From: Planctomycetota bacterium | GTDB taxonomy: Bacteria; Planctomycetota; UBA1135; GCA-002686595 | Assembly: GCA_016220085.1 (NCBI GenBank) | Contig: JACRIN010000023.1 | Coordinates: forward strand, 35,173-99,172 | Direction of reading: 5' to 3' | DNA: 64,000 bases | Part shown: positions 19,540 to 27,435 of the stretch, in pieces | Numbering within the stretch: the stretch's first letter is position 1 | How the letters are laid out: each line of letters starts with the position of its first letter | Translations under genes and position numbers: made by a program | Notes under the pieces: generated by a model | Told to the model about the DNA's origin: nothing | The model's input: only the letters and a program-made list of their open reading frames with translations | Databases searched by the model: none

Positions 19540-19839
19540 TCAGTTGGCGTCGATGCACTGGATCCACTTGATGTTGGCCTTCACGTTGGTCGGCGCAAAA
19601 TTGCCGTCCAGGCAGATCTGCGAGCACTTGTCGGTGGGCGTCGCGGCCATGCAGGCGCCGGTGTTGCCATTGCATTCGTAGTTCTTCGTGAGGCCCTTGT
19701 TGCAGAGCTTCGTGTTGATCGGCGTCGTGCCGTTGTACGGGTGGGTTCCGGTGGTCCCGCCCGCCATCGCGGCCAGGCCGCAAACGATCGCCACGAACGA
19801 CGTGGCCGCCACGAGCTTCACGGACTTGAGAGAGATCAT
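19540..19839 (-). CDS. Small exported cysteine-rich protein
   Basis: The protein has 99 residues from the ATG at 19839, with an AGGAG ribosome site 8-9 bases upstream. A signal peptide (LVAATSFVAIVCGLAAMAGG) leads to a mature part of about 70 residues with six cysteines (LCNKG, YECNG, ACMAA, KCSQIC, IQCIDAN). That suggests three disulfides or a cross-linked small subunit. I do not recognise the family. It is the first gene of a cassette with a tetraheme cytochrome and a MauE-like/esterase-like fusion. MauE-type proteins help mature the disulfide-rich small subunit of methylamine dehydrogenase, so an analogous relationship is possible but unproven. The frame upstream of the ATG is Arg-rich and carries unrelated gene fragments. 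Confidence 0.72.
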   Translation of the reverse strand: MISLKSVKLVAATSFVAIVCGLAAMAGGTTGTHPYNGTTPINTKLCNKGLTKNYECNGNTGACMAATPTDKCSQICLDGNFAPTNVKANIKWIQCIDAN

Positions 19840-20159
19840 CTCTAGTACTCCTGCTTGAGTTCGCTTGGATGCCCGGGGAGCACGTGCTCCTCTGGGCGTC
19901 GACGTCGAGTCGCGCTCGTCACCCGCGCGACGAAGGGCCCATTGGGCGACCTCGACGAGCGGGCACGACGCCTTCCCGCGTCGACGAGGCCTTGGCCCCA
20001 TGGCGGTCGGACGGAGTTGCAGGAATCGCGCGATCTCGGCTTCGAGCGCGACGCTCAACCCGCGGCTGGGACGCGCGAGCACGCGACGGGTCCAAGCCTG
20101 TGACAAGCGCCGCCGCGCGACACGACCGTCCGAGATGGAGTCGTCGTGCTTGCGCGCGA

Positions 20160-20787
20160 GGCGACGAGAGCTCGGGACGGCGAGCACTTTGTCGCTGGTC
20201 GCGCCGCGGCCGTCGCCTGCGCGGACACGACGGTGCCGCGTCGCGGCCGGATGCGAAACGCGTCACGCTCGTTCCACACGCTGAGCGCGCCGCTCTTGTG
20301 CAGGTTCGCGAGCAGCCCGAGCACTTCCGGCACCGGGAGCACGGAAGCGTGGCCGCACAGCGCCGGCGTCGACGCGGCGAGCACGTCCGCGGCCGGCGCG
20401 GGCTCCGCTGCGGACGAGCTCGCATCCACGAGCGCCGACTCGCTCGACCTGTCGGCAAGCTCGTCTGCTTCGACGGCCGAGCGTTTCGCTGCGCGCAGCG
20501 CGCGCGTGGCGAAGTTCCAACGGCTCGCCGGCGCGAACTCGGGACTCTCGAGCGAGGCGCCCGCGACCGACGCGGGTGCGCAGGCCTGCAACGGCGCGCT
20601 CGGCACGGAAGGCGGCGAAACGTCGGGCACCTCGAAGCGCGGAGCGAGCGCTCCCCGGCGCGCTTTCGAGCGGCGCCTCGACGCGCTCGACGTCCGGCGT
20701 GAAGAGCGCCGACGCGGGCACGCCATCGCAGGGCCCGGCTTCGGATCGCGCGTACGGCTCTGGGCGGTGCGCGCGTTTTCTGGACAC
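20160..20787 (-). pseudogene. Broken DUF4388 paralogue fused to a fragment of the E2 gene
   Basis: A GTG at 20787 begins VSRKRAHRPEP, like the intact DUF4388 gene at 12639. The frame shifts near 20640-20690. In the new frame it reads SRWNFATRALRAAKR and VPEVLGLLANLHKSGALSVW through RRGTVVSAQAT, closely matching the intact gene. At about 20215 the similarity stops and the next about 50 bases match the E3-binding part of the E2 gene at 26590-26650 (encoding ATSDKVLAVPS then RRLAR, in yet another frame). The gene is thus a frameshifted, truncated chimera joined to displaced E2 sequence. It is unlikely to make a functional protein. Confidence 0.72.
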
Positions 20788-20828
20788 GGTGGGGAAGCGG
20801 CCGTATCGGCCGAACTCCCCAGCGCGCG

Positions 20829-21350
20829 TCAGCGATTCTCGATCTCGATGGCTTCGCCGTGACGGGCCGCGAGCGCCGCGAGGTACTGCCGCAGCGTCGC
20901 GTGGTGACCGAACGCAAAGCGCGACAGCAAGCGGAAGAGCGCGGGCTTCACGAAACCGTCTTCGGTGATGGAGAGGCGCGCGCCGTCGCCCTCGGGCTCG
21001 AAGCGGTAGGTCCAGGCTCCGCCGTAGGGCAGGTCCTCGTTCGCGATCCGCACCACCAGGCGCGCGCCGGGCTCGGCGATTTCGCACACGTAGGTGACGT
21101 CGCCCCACTTCGAGCGCTCGCGCCACGAAGTGCAGCCGTCGACGGGCGCGAGTCGCTCGACCGCGGTGAGGTCTTTGCGCCAAGCCGCGAGCCCTTCGAG
21201 ATCGGTGACCGTGTCGAACAGCGCCTGCGGAGACGCTTTGAAACGCGCGGCGCAGGTCGCCGAGTGCGCGCGCGGCAAACAGGCGCCAACCAGCCAGGCC
21301 AGCGCGGCGAGCGCACCGAGTCCGAGAACGAGCCAGACCCACCACTTCAT
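20829..21350 (-). CDS. Membrane-anchored SRPBCC-fold protein (polyketide cyclase/dehydrase-like)
   Basis: The protein has 173 residues. The ATG at 21350 overlaps the MarR stop (ATGA), indicating coupling. One N-terminal transmembrane segment (WWVWLVLGLGALAALAWLV) is followed by an SRPBCC/START-like domain. FKASPQALFDTVTDLEGLAAW is the classic first strand and helix, then WRERSKWGDVTYVCEI, RLVVRIANEDLPYGGAWTYR and a final amphipathic helix (ATLRQYLAALAARH). Such domains bind hydrophobic ligands. With the upstream MarR regulator it forms a two-gene operon. The ligand is unknown. Confidence 0.85.
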   Translation of the reverse strand: MKWWVWLVLGLGALAALAWLVGACLPRAHSATCAARFKASPQALFDTVTDLEGLAAWRKDLTAVERLAPVDGCTSWRERSKWGDVTYVCEIAEPGARLVVRIANEDLPYGGAWTYRFEPEGDGARLSITEDGFVKPALFRLLSRFAFGHHATLRQYLAALAARHGEAIEIENR

Positions 21351-21808
21351 GACCAACGCTCCTTGGCGGATACCCCGCGCGCCGCTCGAGCCAAGTGCTC
21401 GAGCCCGCGAACGACGAGTTCGCGCTCGCGCGGCTTCAGGCCCGCGACGACGTGAGTGAGGCGCTCCGTGTCGAGCACCGAGCCCGCGCGCAACGCGTCG
21501 GCGCCGCGCTCGGAGAGCCGCACCGCTCGCGTGCGCCGGTCGCGCTCGCGAGGCGCGCGCGCGACGAGCCCGAGCCGCTCGAGGCGCGTCAACATGGCCG
21601 ACATCGAAGGTGCGCCGACGCCCAAAGGCCGCTCGAGCTCGCGCGCCGTCGTGGGTTCGACTCGATCGAGGTGCGCGAGCAGCGACGCTTCCCGTTCCGT
21701 CAGCGCGAACGGCGTCGAGCGCCGCCGCACGTGTCGCACGTGGCAGGCCAGGAACACCTGCGGATAGAGCCTCTGGATCGCGAACACGATGTCGTCCATC
21801 GCCCGCAT
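21347..21808 (-). CDS. MarR-family transcriptional regulator
   Basis: The protein has 153 residues (MRAMDDIVFAIQRLYPQVFL). The winged helix-turn-helix is visible in LTEREASLLAHLDRVEPTTA, ELERPLGVGAPSMSAMLTRL and the wing GLVARAPRERDRRTRAVRLS, followed by the C-terminal dimerisation helices. MarR proteins usually repress nearby genes and release DNA on ligand binding. Here the coupled SRPBCC gene is the obvious target, along with autoregulation. The upstream spacer 21809-22058 shows no clear operator. Confidence 0.9.
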   Translation of the reverse strand: MRAMDDIVFAIQRLYPQVFLACHVRHVRRRSTPFALTEREASLLAHLDRVEPTTARELERPLGVGAPSMSAMLTRLERLGLVARAPRERDRRTRAVRLSERGADALRAGSVLDTERLTHVVAGLKPRERELVVRGLEHLARAARGVSAKERWS

Positions 21809-22058
21809 TCCACCCGCTCGCCGCTCAGTTCGTCAAAACGAAACATCGGCGACCTGGAGCTCGAGGGGCGGCGTCGCGGGTGGACACAGAGCTCCGGTTC
21901 CGATCGGGGAGCCGAGCGTGGCGATCCGCTCCGTTCGCACGCGCGAAACCCTGGCTCGCCGAAGCGCGCGCGGCCGGGTACGCGCGGAATCCCGTCGGCC
22001 GGCTCTCGGTCCGCGCGCGCGTTGAGCGGCGCGAGCGCCCCGCGGTCCGCCGCGCCGG

Positions 22059-22245
22059 CTAGAGCGCGAGCAGGCCCGGGCTCTCGAGCAGCTTCTTCAG
22101 GTAGACGAGGAAGCGCGCGCCGTCCGCGCCGTCGGCCAGGCGGTGGTCGACGGAGCACGAGAAGTTCATGTACTGGCGCACTTCGATCTTGTCGCCCTGC
22201 GGCGTCTCGACGACGCCCGGGCGCTTCATGATCCGGTGCACGCTC
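22059..22245 (-). pseudogene. Displaced copy of the E2 gene 3' end (copy A)
   Basis: The minus strand encodes HRIMKRPGVVETPQGDKIEV, then QYMNFSCSVDHRLADGADGA and LLESPGLLAL, plus a TAG stop at 22059-22061. Over about 180 bases it differs from the E2 tail at 25674-25855 at only five or so positions, mostly silent. The first codons before VHRIMKRPG differ (VAIVQS against VAILG). No start or promoter is evident, so it is a gene fragment. The near-identity implies a recent duplication or gene conversion. It lies just downstream of the AAA/MAD4-like pair. Confidence 0.85.
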
Positions 22246-22299
22246 TGGACGATCGCGACGCACGCCCGGTCAATCCACACGGACGGGTTTGCCCGTCCG

Positions 22300-22911
22300 C
22301 TAGGCCGAGGGCGGGAACCAAGCGCGCAAGGTCCGAAGCAGGTCGTTGAACGCGGGGTCTTCGCAACGTTGGAAGCTCACGCGCTCCGCGAGTTGACCAA
22401 ACAGCGCAGCGGACGGCGGGATGCGCTTCTCGCGACAGCTCGCTTCGAAAGCCTTCTTCGGATCTCGAGGCTTGCGATCGCCGCTGCGCCAAAGGCCACG
22501 GTCACCCAGCCAAGACCGGAGCTCGCCGATGGTCCGCCAGCCGAGCACCTCGGCGACCTGCTGCGACCCGCTCCACACCCAGACTTCGATCTCCGGAACG
22601 AGCACGATGCAGCGCACGCGATCTCCCCAGTCGGGACGACACCGAGCCTCGATCTGTGCCGCGAGTGACTCCGTGTCCGCCGGACAGCCCTGCCACGCAG
22701 CGTCCAGGAGCAACAGGCCGTGGCGGTGGGTTTCCGCGTGGAATCTCAACAGCTCGTGCCCTGTCTTCCAGACGCCTGGGTCGCGATTCGAATGCACCTG
22801 CACCGTCGGTGGGTCCACCGGCCGCATGCCGATCCGCTCATGCTTCGCCAGGATGCCGCGGATCGATTGCTCGATCGCCTTGTCGGGAACGACGATCGCG
22901 AGGTCGCGCAT
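22300..22911 (-). CDS. MAD4-like/DUF4276-like partner of an AAA ATPase, putative defence protein
   Basis: The protein has 203 residues from the ATG at 22911, which shares a base with the stop of the ATPase gene (TGATG), so the two are coupled. It opens with a hydrophobic strand (MRDLAIVVPDKAIEQSIRGI). It has HGLLLLDAAWQG, a conserved acidic strand CIVLVPEIEVWVWSG, and a C-terminal part with PRDPKKAFEASCREKR and SFQRCEDPAFNDLLRTL. From memory this resembles proteins annotated as MAD4 of the methylation-associated defence system and related nuclease-like partners of AAA_21 ATPases. Acidic residues in DAAW and PEIE could bind metal in a TOPRIM-like fold; that is inference. The other MADS genes are absent. 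Confidence 0.65.
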   Translation of the reverse strand: MRDLAIVVPDKAIEQSIRGILAKHERIGMRPVDPPTVQVHSNRDPGVWKTGHELLRFHAETHRHGLLLLDAAWQGCPADTESLAAQIEARCRPDWGDRVRCIVLVPEIEVWVWSGSQQVAEVLGWRTIGELRSWLGDRGLWRSGDRKPRDPKKAFEASCREKRIPPSAALFGQLAERVSFQRCEDPAFNDLLRTLRAWFPPSA

Positions 22912-24185
22912 CACCCGAGCACGCCGGACGCGAACAGAGTCCCGAGATCCAGCGTGCCTTGCCACGAGCGCAGCCGGGGATGCTCGTGACCGGCAACGAT
23001 GTCCGTCGCACCGTGCTCGTCCTTCGCGAAGCACAGGAGCTGCTCCGGACTCGCGAGGCCGAGCACGATTGGCGAATGCGACGCGCAAAGCACCTGCCCG
23101 TCGTAGATGGACGAGAGCGATTGGAAGACGGTTTCGATCGCTTGCGGATGGATGCCGTTCTCTGGCTCTTCGATCAGGAACACGCCTTCCTGTCGCGGGA
23201 TGTACGCGAACAGAGTGAGAGCCAGCATCCGCAGCGTGCCATCGGAGACGACCCACGACGGCGCCTCCAGTCCATTCGCGTACCGAACGACCAAGTAGCT
23301 GTGACGATCTTCGGGTCGTTCCACCGTCGTGACATCGACGAGATCCGGCAGCGCGGTTTGAAGGTGCCGGATCCATCCCTCGAACCGCGACCGGTCGGCG
23401 CGGAGCGCCTCGATCACCCAAGGCAAGTTGCTGCCGTCCGGCAGGAAGTGTCGCGCGGAACCCGGAGGACTCGGACGGCGCATCGCGTCAGCGTCGAGCA
23501 CGACGCGCTGGACGCCTTCCTGGAGAACTCGCTTGACCCACGTGCCGACGGGAAACTTCTCTTCGTCGTCCGGAAGGTTCGCGAGCGCGGAACGGCCCGG
23601 TCCCAAGCGGAACGGCGCGTTCCACTCCGATGTCTCCGCGCGAAAGTAGTCGTTACCCGAGGATCCGAGCTTGCGAACGACGTCCCGGCGGCCGCGCTTG
23701 TGCTTGCGTTCCTCGAAAACGAGAGTCTCCGGAGCATCCGGGGCGGAGGGGAACAACGAACGCTGCAGTTCGGGTGTCGCCTCTCGTTCGGCGGCGATCA
23801 GCCACAGGCTTTCGGCAGCCAGGCCGAGAGGTGCCTCCGCTCCGCCGACGTCGACGGCGACTTCGTAGCGCGCGACGGTGTAGGGCCCGCCCAAGAGACG
23901 CGACTGCAACTCCGCTGGGATCGCTAGCTCGATCGCGATCTCGAAGCGACGGCCCGAGCGCATCCACACGAGTTGCGCCGGGTCTCCGGACCGAGCCGCG
24001 ATCGCTCCGTTTCCTTGGCACGCCTTGAGCGGGCCATGTTGCAGGACGTCGGCAACGAACGCCACGCAATCGAGGAAGCTCGACTTGCCGGAGCCGTTCG
24101 GACCGACCAGCACCTGGAAACGATCGAGCGGCCGCGAGACGTATCGCAGGCTGCGGAAGTTCAACGCTTCGATCTTCGTCAGCAT
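22911..24185 (-). CDS. AAA_21-type ATP-binding protein (OLD/RecF-like)
   Basis: The protein has 424 residues from the ATG at 24185 (MLTKIEALNFRSLRYVSRPL). Walker A GPNGSGKSS is at 28-36. An ABC-type signature-like VVSDGTLRMLALTLF, Walker B GVFLIEEPENGIHP near 336-349 and a switch histidine in CASHSPIVLGLA are all present. This is the SMC/RecF-like ATPase type used in many two-gene phage-defence modules. Its partner is the overlapping MAD4-like gene downstream. The pair lies between two displaced fragments of the E2 gene, in a stretch rich in broken genes, which suggests it arrived by transfer. No integrase or transposase is visible. Confidence 0.88.
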   Translation of the reverse strand: MLTKIEALNFRSLRYVSRPLDRFQVLVGPNGSGKSSFLDCVAFVADVLQHGPLKACQGNGAIAARSGDPAQLVWMRSGRRFEIAIELAIPAELQSRLLGGPYTVARYEVAVDVGGAEAPLGLAAESLWLIAAEREATPELQRSLFPSAPDAPETLVFEERKHKRGRRDVVRKLGSSGNDYFRAETSEWNAPFRLGPGRSALANLPDDEEKFPVGTWVKRVLQEGVQRVVLDADAMRRPSPPGSARHFLPDGSNLPWVIEALRADRSRFEGWIRHLQTALPDLVDVTTVERPEDRHSYLVVRYANGLEAPSWVVSDGTLRMLALTLFAYIPRQEGVFLIEEPENGIHPQAIETVFQSLSSIYDGQVLCASHSPIVLGLASPEQLLCFAKDEHGATDIVAGHEHPRLRSWQGTLDLGTLFASGVLG

Positions 24186-24250
24186 CGGAAGGCCGGTCGC
24201 CAAGTGTAGCGACCGCTGGTCGTGGATCGACGAAGCCCGATTCGGAGTAC

Positions 24251-24335
24251 CGGCAAGCCCGGGTTCTCCAGGAGCTTCTTCAGGTAGACGCGGCAGCGCG
24301 CGCCGTCGGCCCGGCGACGGTCGACGCAGCGGGAC
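24251..24335 (-). pseudogene. Short degenerate copy of the E2 gene 3' end (copy B)
   Basis: The plus strand carries GCCCGGGTTCTC, AGGAGCTTCTTCAGGTAGAC and GCGCGCGCCGTC in the same order and orientation as the E2 tail at 25684-25770. It has several substitutions and a deletion of about ten bases. It is too short and altered to be functional. It lies just upstream of the AAA gene, so the AAA/MAD4-like pair is bracketed by copies A and B. Confidence 0.65.
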
Positions 24336-24390
24336 ACTCACGCGTAGGAGCGCGATCGCATCGAGCCCGAGCCGTAGACTGAGCCTCGGG

Positions 24391-24846
24391 ATGAACGCGA
24401 TCTTGCGGACGCTCACGGCCGCCGGTGCGCTTTGGCTGGTGCTCAACTGCGCCGGCTGCGGGTACGTCGCGAGCGGGACCTGGGAAGACGACGCGGAGAA
24501 TTGGTCGCGCGTCTTCGGCTTCGAGCAACCGCCCGGTGTCGTGTTGGTTCATTCGAAGTACTGGCGGGCGCCGCACTGGACCTACGAAGCAGGCTGGTTC
24601 CTCCAGATCGCTCCGAACGCGGACTTCGAGCGGCGCCTCTTCGAGCTGAACGAACTCGTCGAACTCCAAGGCGCGGAAGCCGCGGCGGCGTTGTCGAACA
24701 CGGTCGGCACCGAGCCCGCGTGGTTCACTCCGCTCTCCGACGAGCAGTACTCGGTCTGGATCTACGCGACGGAGCCCAAGGGCAACTTCATGGTCGCAAT
24801 CGAGCGCGAGACGCGCACGCTGTTCCTCTCGGATGGACAGAAGTGA
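24391..24846 (+). CDS. Putative lipoprotein of unknown function
   Basis: The protein has 151 residues from the ATG at 24391 (MNAILRTLTAAGALWLVLNC). The signal peptide ends with cysteines in LNCAGCG, a likely lipobox. The mature part is rich in Trp and aromatic residues (TWEDDAENWSRVFGFEQPPG, SKYWRAPHWTYEAGWFLQI) and ends with WIYATEPKGNFMVAIERETR. I do not recognise the family. It stands alone on the plus strand among minus-strand genes. The gap after it (24847-25073) holds no clear gene, only a short minus-strand frame ending at 24926 (GRLKHLGSLAF) that could be a gene tail. Confidence 0.72.
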   Translation: MNAILRTLTAAGALWLVLNCAGCGYVASGTWEDDAENWSRVFGFEQPPGVVLVHSKYWRAPHWTYEAGWFLQIAPNADFERRLFELNELVELQGAEAAAALSNTVGTEPAWFTPLSDEQYSVWIYATEPKGNFMVAIERETRTLFLSDGQK

Positions 24847-25073
24847 ACTGAGGTCGCGCGCTGGGCGCCGGCCTGACTAGTCCGAGGTCCGCGCGGTGGA
24901 CGATCGACGCGCGAATCGCGCTGGATCAGAACGCGAGCGAGCCCAGGTGCTTCAGGCGCCCGTTCGGTTCGGCGAAGCCGTGTGCGCGGTCGGTGAGACC
25001 GCGCTTCATCTCGCGCCGTCGCTCGGTGCGCCAAGCGGCGCCGGCGTCGGAGCTGCGCAATCGACAGCAGCGA

Positions 25074-25658
25074 TCACGAAACGTGTGGCTCGACGGGAGT
25101 AGGCCGCGAGGTGAGTGCACGCAGGAGCGGCTCGCGGTATCCAGTGTCCTTCTCGTTGAACTCGACGCGCTTCGCCGGCGCGTCGACGTTCAGGAAGACC
25201 TCGGCGTACCCCTCCTCGGAACCGTTCGGTTGGAAGAAGAGCTTGAAGCGCACCGGCTGAGTGACGATTCGATCGGGATCGTCTGCGAGAGCGAGCGCAT
25301 CCACTGGGATCGAAGCGAGCATCGGCGCGTCAGGGGGCGCTAGGCCGAAGTGCTCGGCCAGCGCGGCGACGAACGCATCGCTCTGCGCACCGACGCTCGA
25401 GAGCACGGCAGACCCGGAGTGCAGCGTGCCGAACTCCAGCTCGCGAGGCGACCACTACGCGCCGAGGGAGAACGCGAACGCCACGGAACGGCCTCGATGT
25501 CTTCCGCGCGCGACGAACTTGCGCGGGTTCTGTTCGCGCTCGAGCGCGAACGTGAGGTCGACGAAATCCGCGGGCTCGCGCTGTGCCGCGGAGATCTCCG
25601 GCGGCGGAGGTGCGGCCGGGTCGTCGCCGACGCCGAACAGCCTCCGCCAAAAACCCAT
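25074..25658 (-). pseudogene. Unknown conserved protein gene interrupted by an in-frame amber codon
   Basis: From the ATG at 25658 the frame reads MGFWRRLFGVGDDPAAPPPP to SVAFAFSLGA, then meets TAG at 25455-25457. The same frame then continues without interruption as WSPRELEFGTLHSGSAVLSS through AALAEHFGLAPPDAPMLASI to a stop at 25074. Both halves have normal high-GC coding character, and FALEREQ...FSLGA-stop-WSPRELEF looks like one continuous domain. The simplest view is a nonsense mutation in a gene of about 194 codons; readthrough or a sequencing error are alternatives. It lies 15 bases after the E2 stop on the same strand. The family is not recognised. Confidence 0.65.
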
Positions 25659-25673
25659 CGCGACGCTCCGCGG

Positions 25674-27416
25674 CTACAGCGCGAGCAGGCCCGGGTTCTC
25701 GAGCAGCTTCTTCAGGTAGACGAGGAAGCGCGCGCCGTCCGCGCCGTCGGCCAGGCGGTGGTCGACGGAGCAGGAGAAGTTCATGTACTGGCGCACTTCG
25801 ATCTTGTCGCCTTGCGGCGTCTCGACGACGCCCGGGCGCTTCATGATGCGGTGCACGCCGAGGATCGCGACGTCGGGGAAGTTGATGATCGGCGTCGCGA
25901 GGATGCCGCCGATGTTGCCCGCGTTGGTGATCGAGAAGGTCGAGCCCTTCAGCTCGTCCGGCTTGACCTTGCCGGCGCGCGTGCGTTCGGCGAGCTCGTT
26001 CAGCTCCGCCGCGAGCTGCAGGATGCCCTTGCCCTGCACGTCCTTGACCACCGGCACGATCAGGCCGTTGTCAGTGTCCATCGCGATGCCGAGGTTGACG
26101 TACCCGTAGCGCACGAGCTCCTGCGCGGCCTCGTCGAGGTGCGCGTTGAGCATCGGGTGCTTCGCGAGCCCGAGCGCGACCGCCTTCATGATGAACGGCA
26201 TGAAGGTGACCTTGACGCCTTGCTCGGCGCCGACGCCCTTCGCGGTTTCGCGGAGCTTGACGAGCTCGGTGACGTCGACTTCCTCGACGACCGTGAAGTG
26301 CGGCGCGGTGAACTTGGAGCGCACCATCGCCTCGGCGATCTTGCGGCGCACACCGCGGAACGGGATGCGCGTCTCGCGCTCGCCAGCGGCGAAGCTCACC
26401 GGCGCGGCGGCGGGCTTCGCCGGAGCGACACCCGCCGGTTGCGCGACCGCAGCGGTGCGCCCCGGAGCGCTCGGCGCGCTCGGGACGGGCGATGAAGCAG
26501 GCGCCGCCGAGCGCGCGAACGTCTCGACGTCCGCGCGACGCACGACGCCGTTTCGGCCCGAGCCGCGCACGCGACCGAGGTCGACGCCGATCTCGCGCGC
26601 GAGTCGACGCGCGCTCGGGACGGCGAGCACTTTGTCGCTGGTCGCGCTGCTCTCCGCGCCCGCGCCGGCAGCGGGAGCGCCGGCGGTAACGAGCTCGCGC
26701 GCCGGAGCGGCGACTGCCGAGGCCGCGGCCGGAGCATGCGCCGGCGCGTGAACGCCCTTCACACTCGTCGCGCCCGCGGTTTCGAGCACGAAGATCACCG
26801 TGCCGACCGCGACGACCTCGCCGGCCTGCGCGCCGAGCGCAACGACCTTGCCCGGCGCGGGCGCCGGGATTTCGACGGTCGCTTTGTCGGTCATCACTTC
26901 GACGATCGCTTGGTGCTCGGCGACCGTGTCGCCGAGCTTGACGAGCCACTTGACGATCTCGCCTTCCGCGACGCCTTCGCCGATGTCGGGCAGCTTGAAT
27001 TCGAGGCGTCCGCCGCCGCTCGCGGGCATCGCGGGCGCCGGAGCGTGCGCCGCGGCGCGTGCCGGCGCGGCGGCCGGCGCTACGGCGGGAGCGGACGAGG
27101 GCTTCGCGGTCGCCGGTCGAGCTGCAGGCGCGGGAGCCGGCGCGGCGTGCCCGTGGCTCTTCTGCGCGGGCGCCGGGCCCGAAGTTTCGAGCTCGAAGAT
27201 CACCGAGCCGACCGGGACGACGTCGCCGTCCTTCGCGAGCCGCTTCAGGATCTTGCCGGCGGCGGGCGACGGGATCTCGACGGTCGCCTTGTCGGTCATC
27301 ACCTCGACGACCGCTTGGTGCTCGGCGACGACGTCGCCTTCCTTGACCAGCCACTTGACGATCTCGCCCTCGGCGACGCCTTCGCCGATGTCGGGCAGCT
27401 TGAATTGCAGGGCCAT
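25674..27416 (-). CDS. 2-oxoacid dehydrogenase complex E2, dihydrolipoamide acyltransferase
   Basis: The protein has 580 residues. Two lipoyl domains are present, at about 2-78 with lipoyl lysine K43 (MTDKATVEIPSP) and at about 135-210 with lysine near 177 (MTDKATVEIPAP). They are joined by Ala/Pro-rich linkers. The peripheral subunit-binding domain is at about 262-300 (VLAVPSARRLAREIGVDLGR). The acyltransferase domain covers about 350-580, ending with the active-site motif SCSVDHRLADGADGARF (His near 553). It transfers the acyl group from E1 to CoA in the cytoplasm. It is the last of the E1 alpha-E1 beta-E2 operon (19-base spacing from E1 beta). No E3 gene lies in the window. Pieces of its sequence are duplicated at about 20.2, 22.1 and 24.3 kb. 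Confidence 0.96.
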   Translation of the reverse strand: MALQFKLPDIGEGVAEGEIVKWLVKEGDVVAEHQAVVEVMTDKATVEIPSPAAGKILKRLAKDGDVVPVGSVIFELETSGPAPAQKSHGHAAPAPAPAARPATAKPSSAPAVAPAAAPARAAAHAPAPAMPASGGGRLEFKLPDIGEGVAEGEIVKWLVKLGDTVAEHQAIVEVMTDKATVEIPAPAPGKVVALGAQAGEVVAVGTVIFVLETAGATSVKGVHAPAHAPAAASAVAAPARELVTAGAPAAGAGAESSATSDKVLAVPSARRLAREIGVDLGRVRGSGRNGVVRRADVETFARSAAPASSPVPSAPSAPGRTAAVAQPAGVAPAKPAAAPVSFAAGERETRIPFRGVRRKIAEAMVRSKFTAPHFTVVEEVDVTELVKLRETAKGVGAEQGVKVTFMPFIMKAVALGLAKHPMLNAHLDEAAQELVRYGYVNLGIAMDTDNGLIVPVVKDVQGKGILQLAAELNELAERTRAGKVKPDELKGSTFSITNAGNIGGILATPIINFPDVAILGVHRIMKRPGVVETPQGDKIEVRQYMNFSCSVDHRLADGADGARFLVYLKKLLENPGLLAL

Positions 27417-27435
27417 AGCTTTGGAGAGAGTCGGG

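Noticed and set aside
22059..22245. Independent small gene of 73 codons
   Set aside because: The sequence is nearly identical to the E2 3' end and starts in the middle of its catalytic domain without a start signal, so it is a gene fragment.
24926..25073. Tail of a minus-strand gene (ending GRLKHLGSLAF)
   Set aside because: Only about 40 residues look protein-like, with no start and no recognised family; left as a remark, not a feature.
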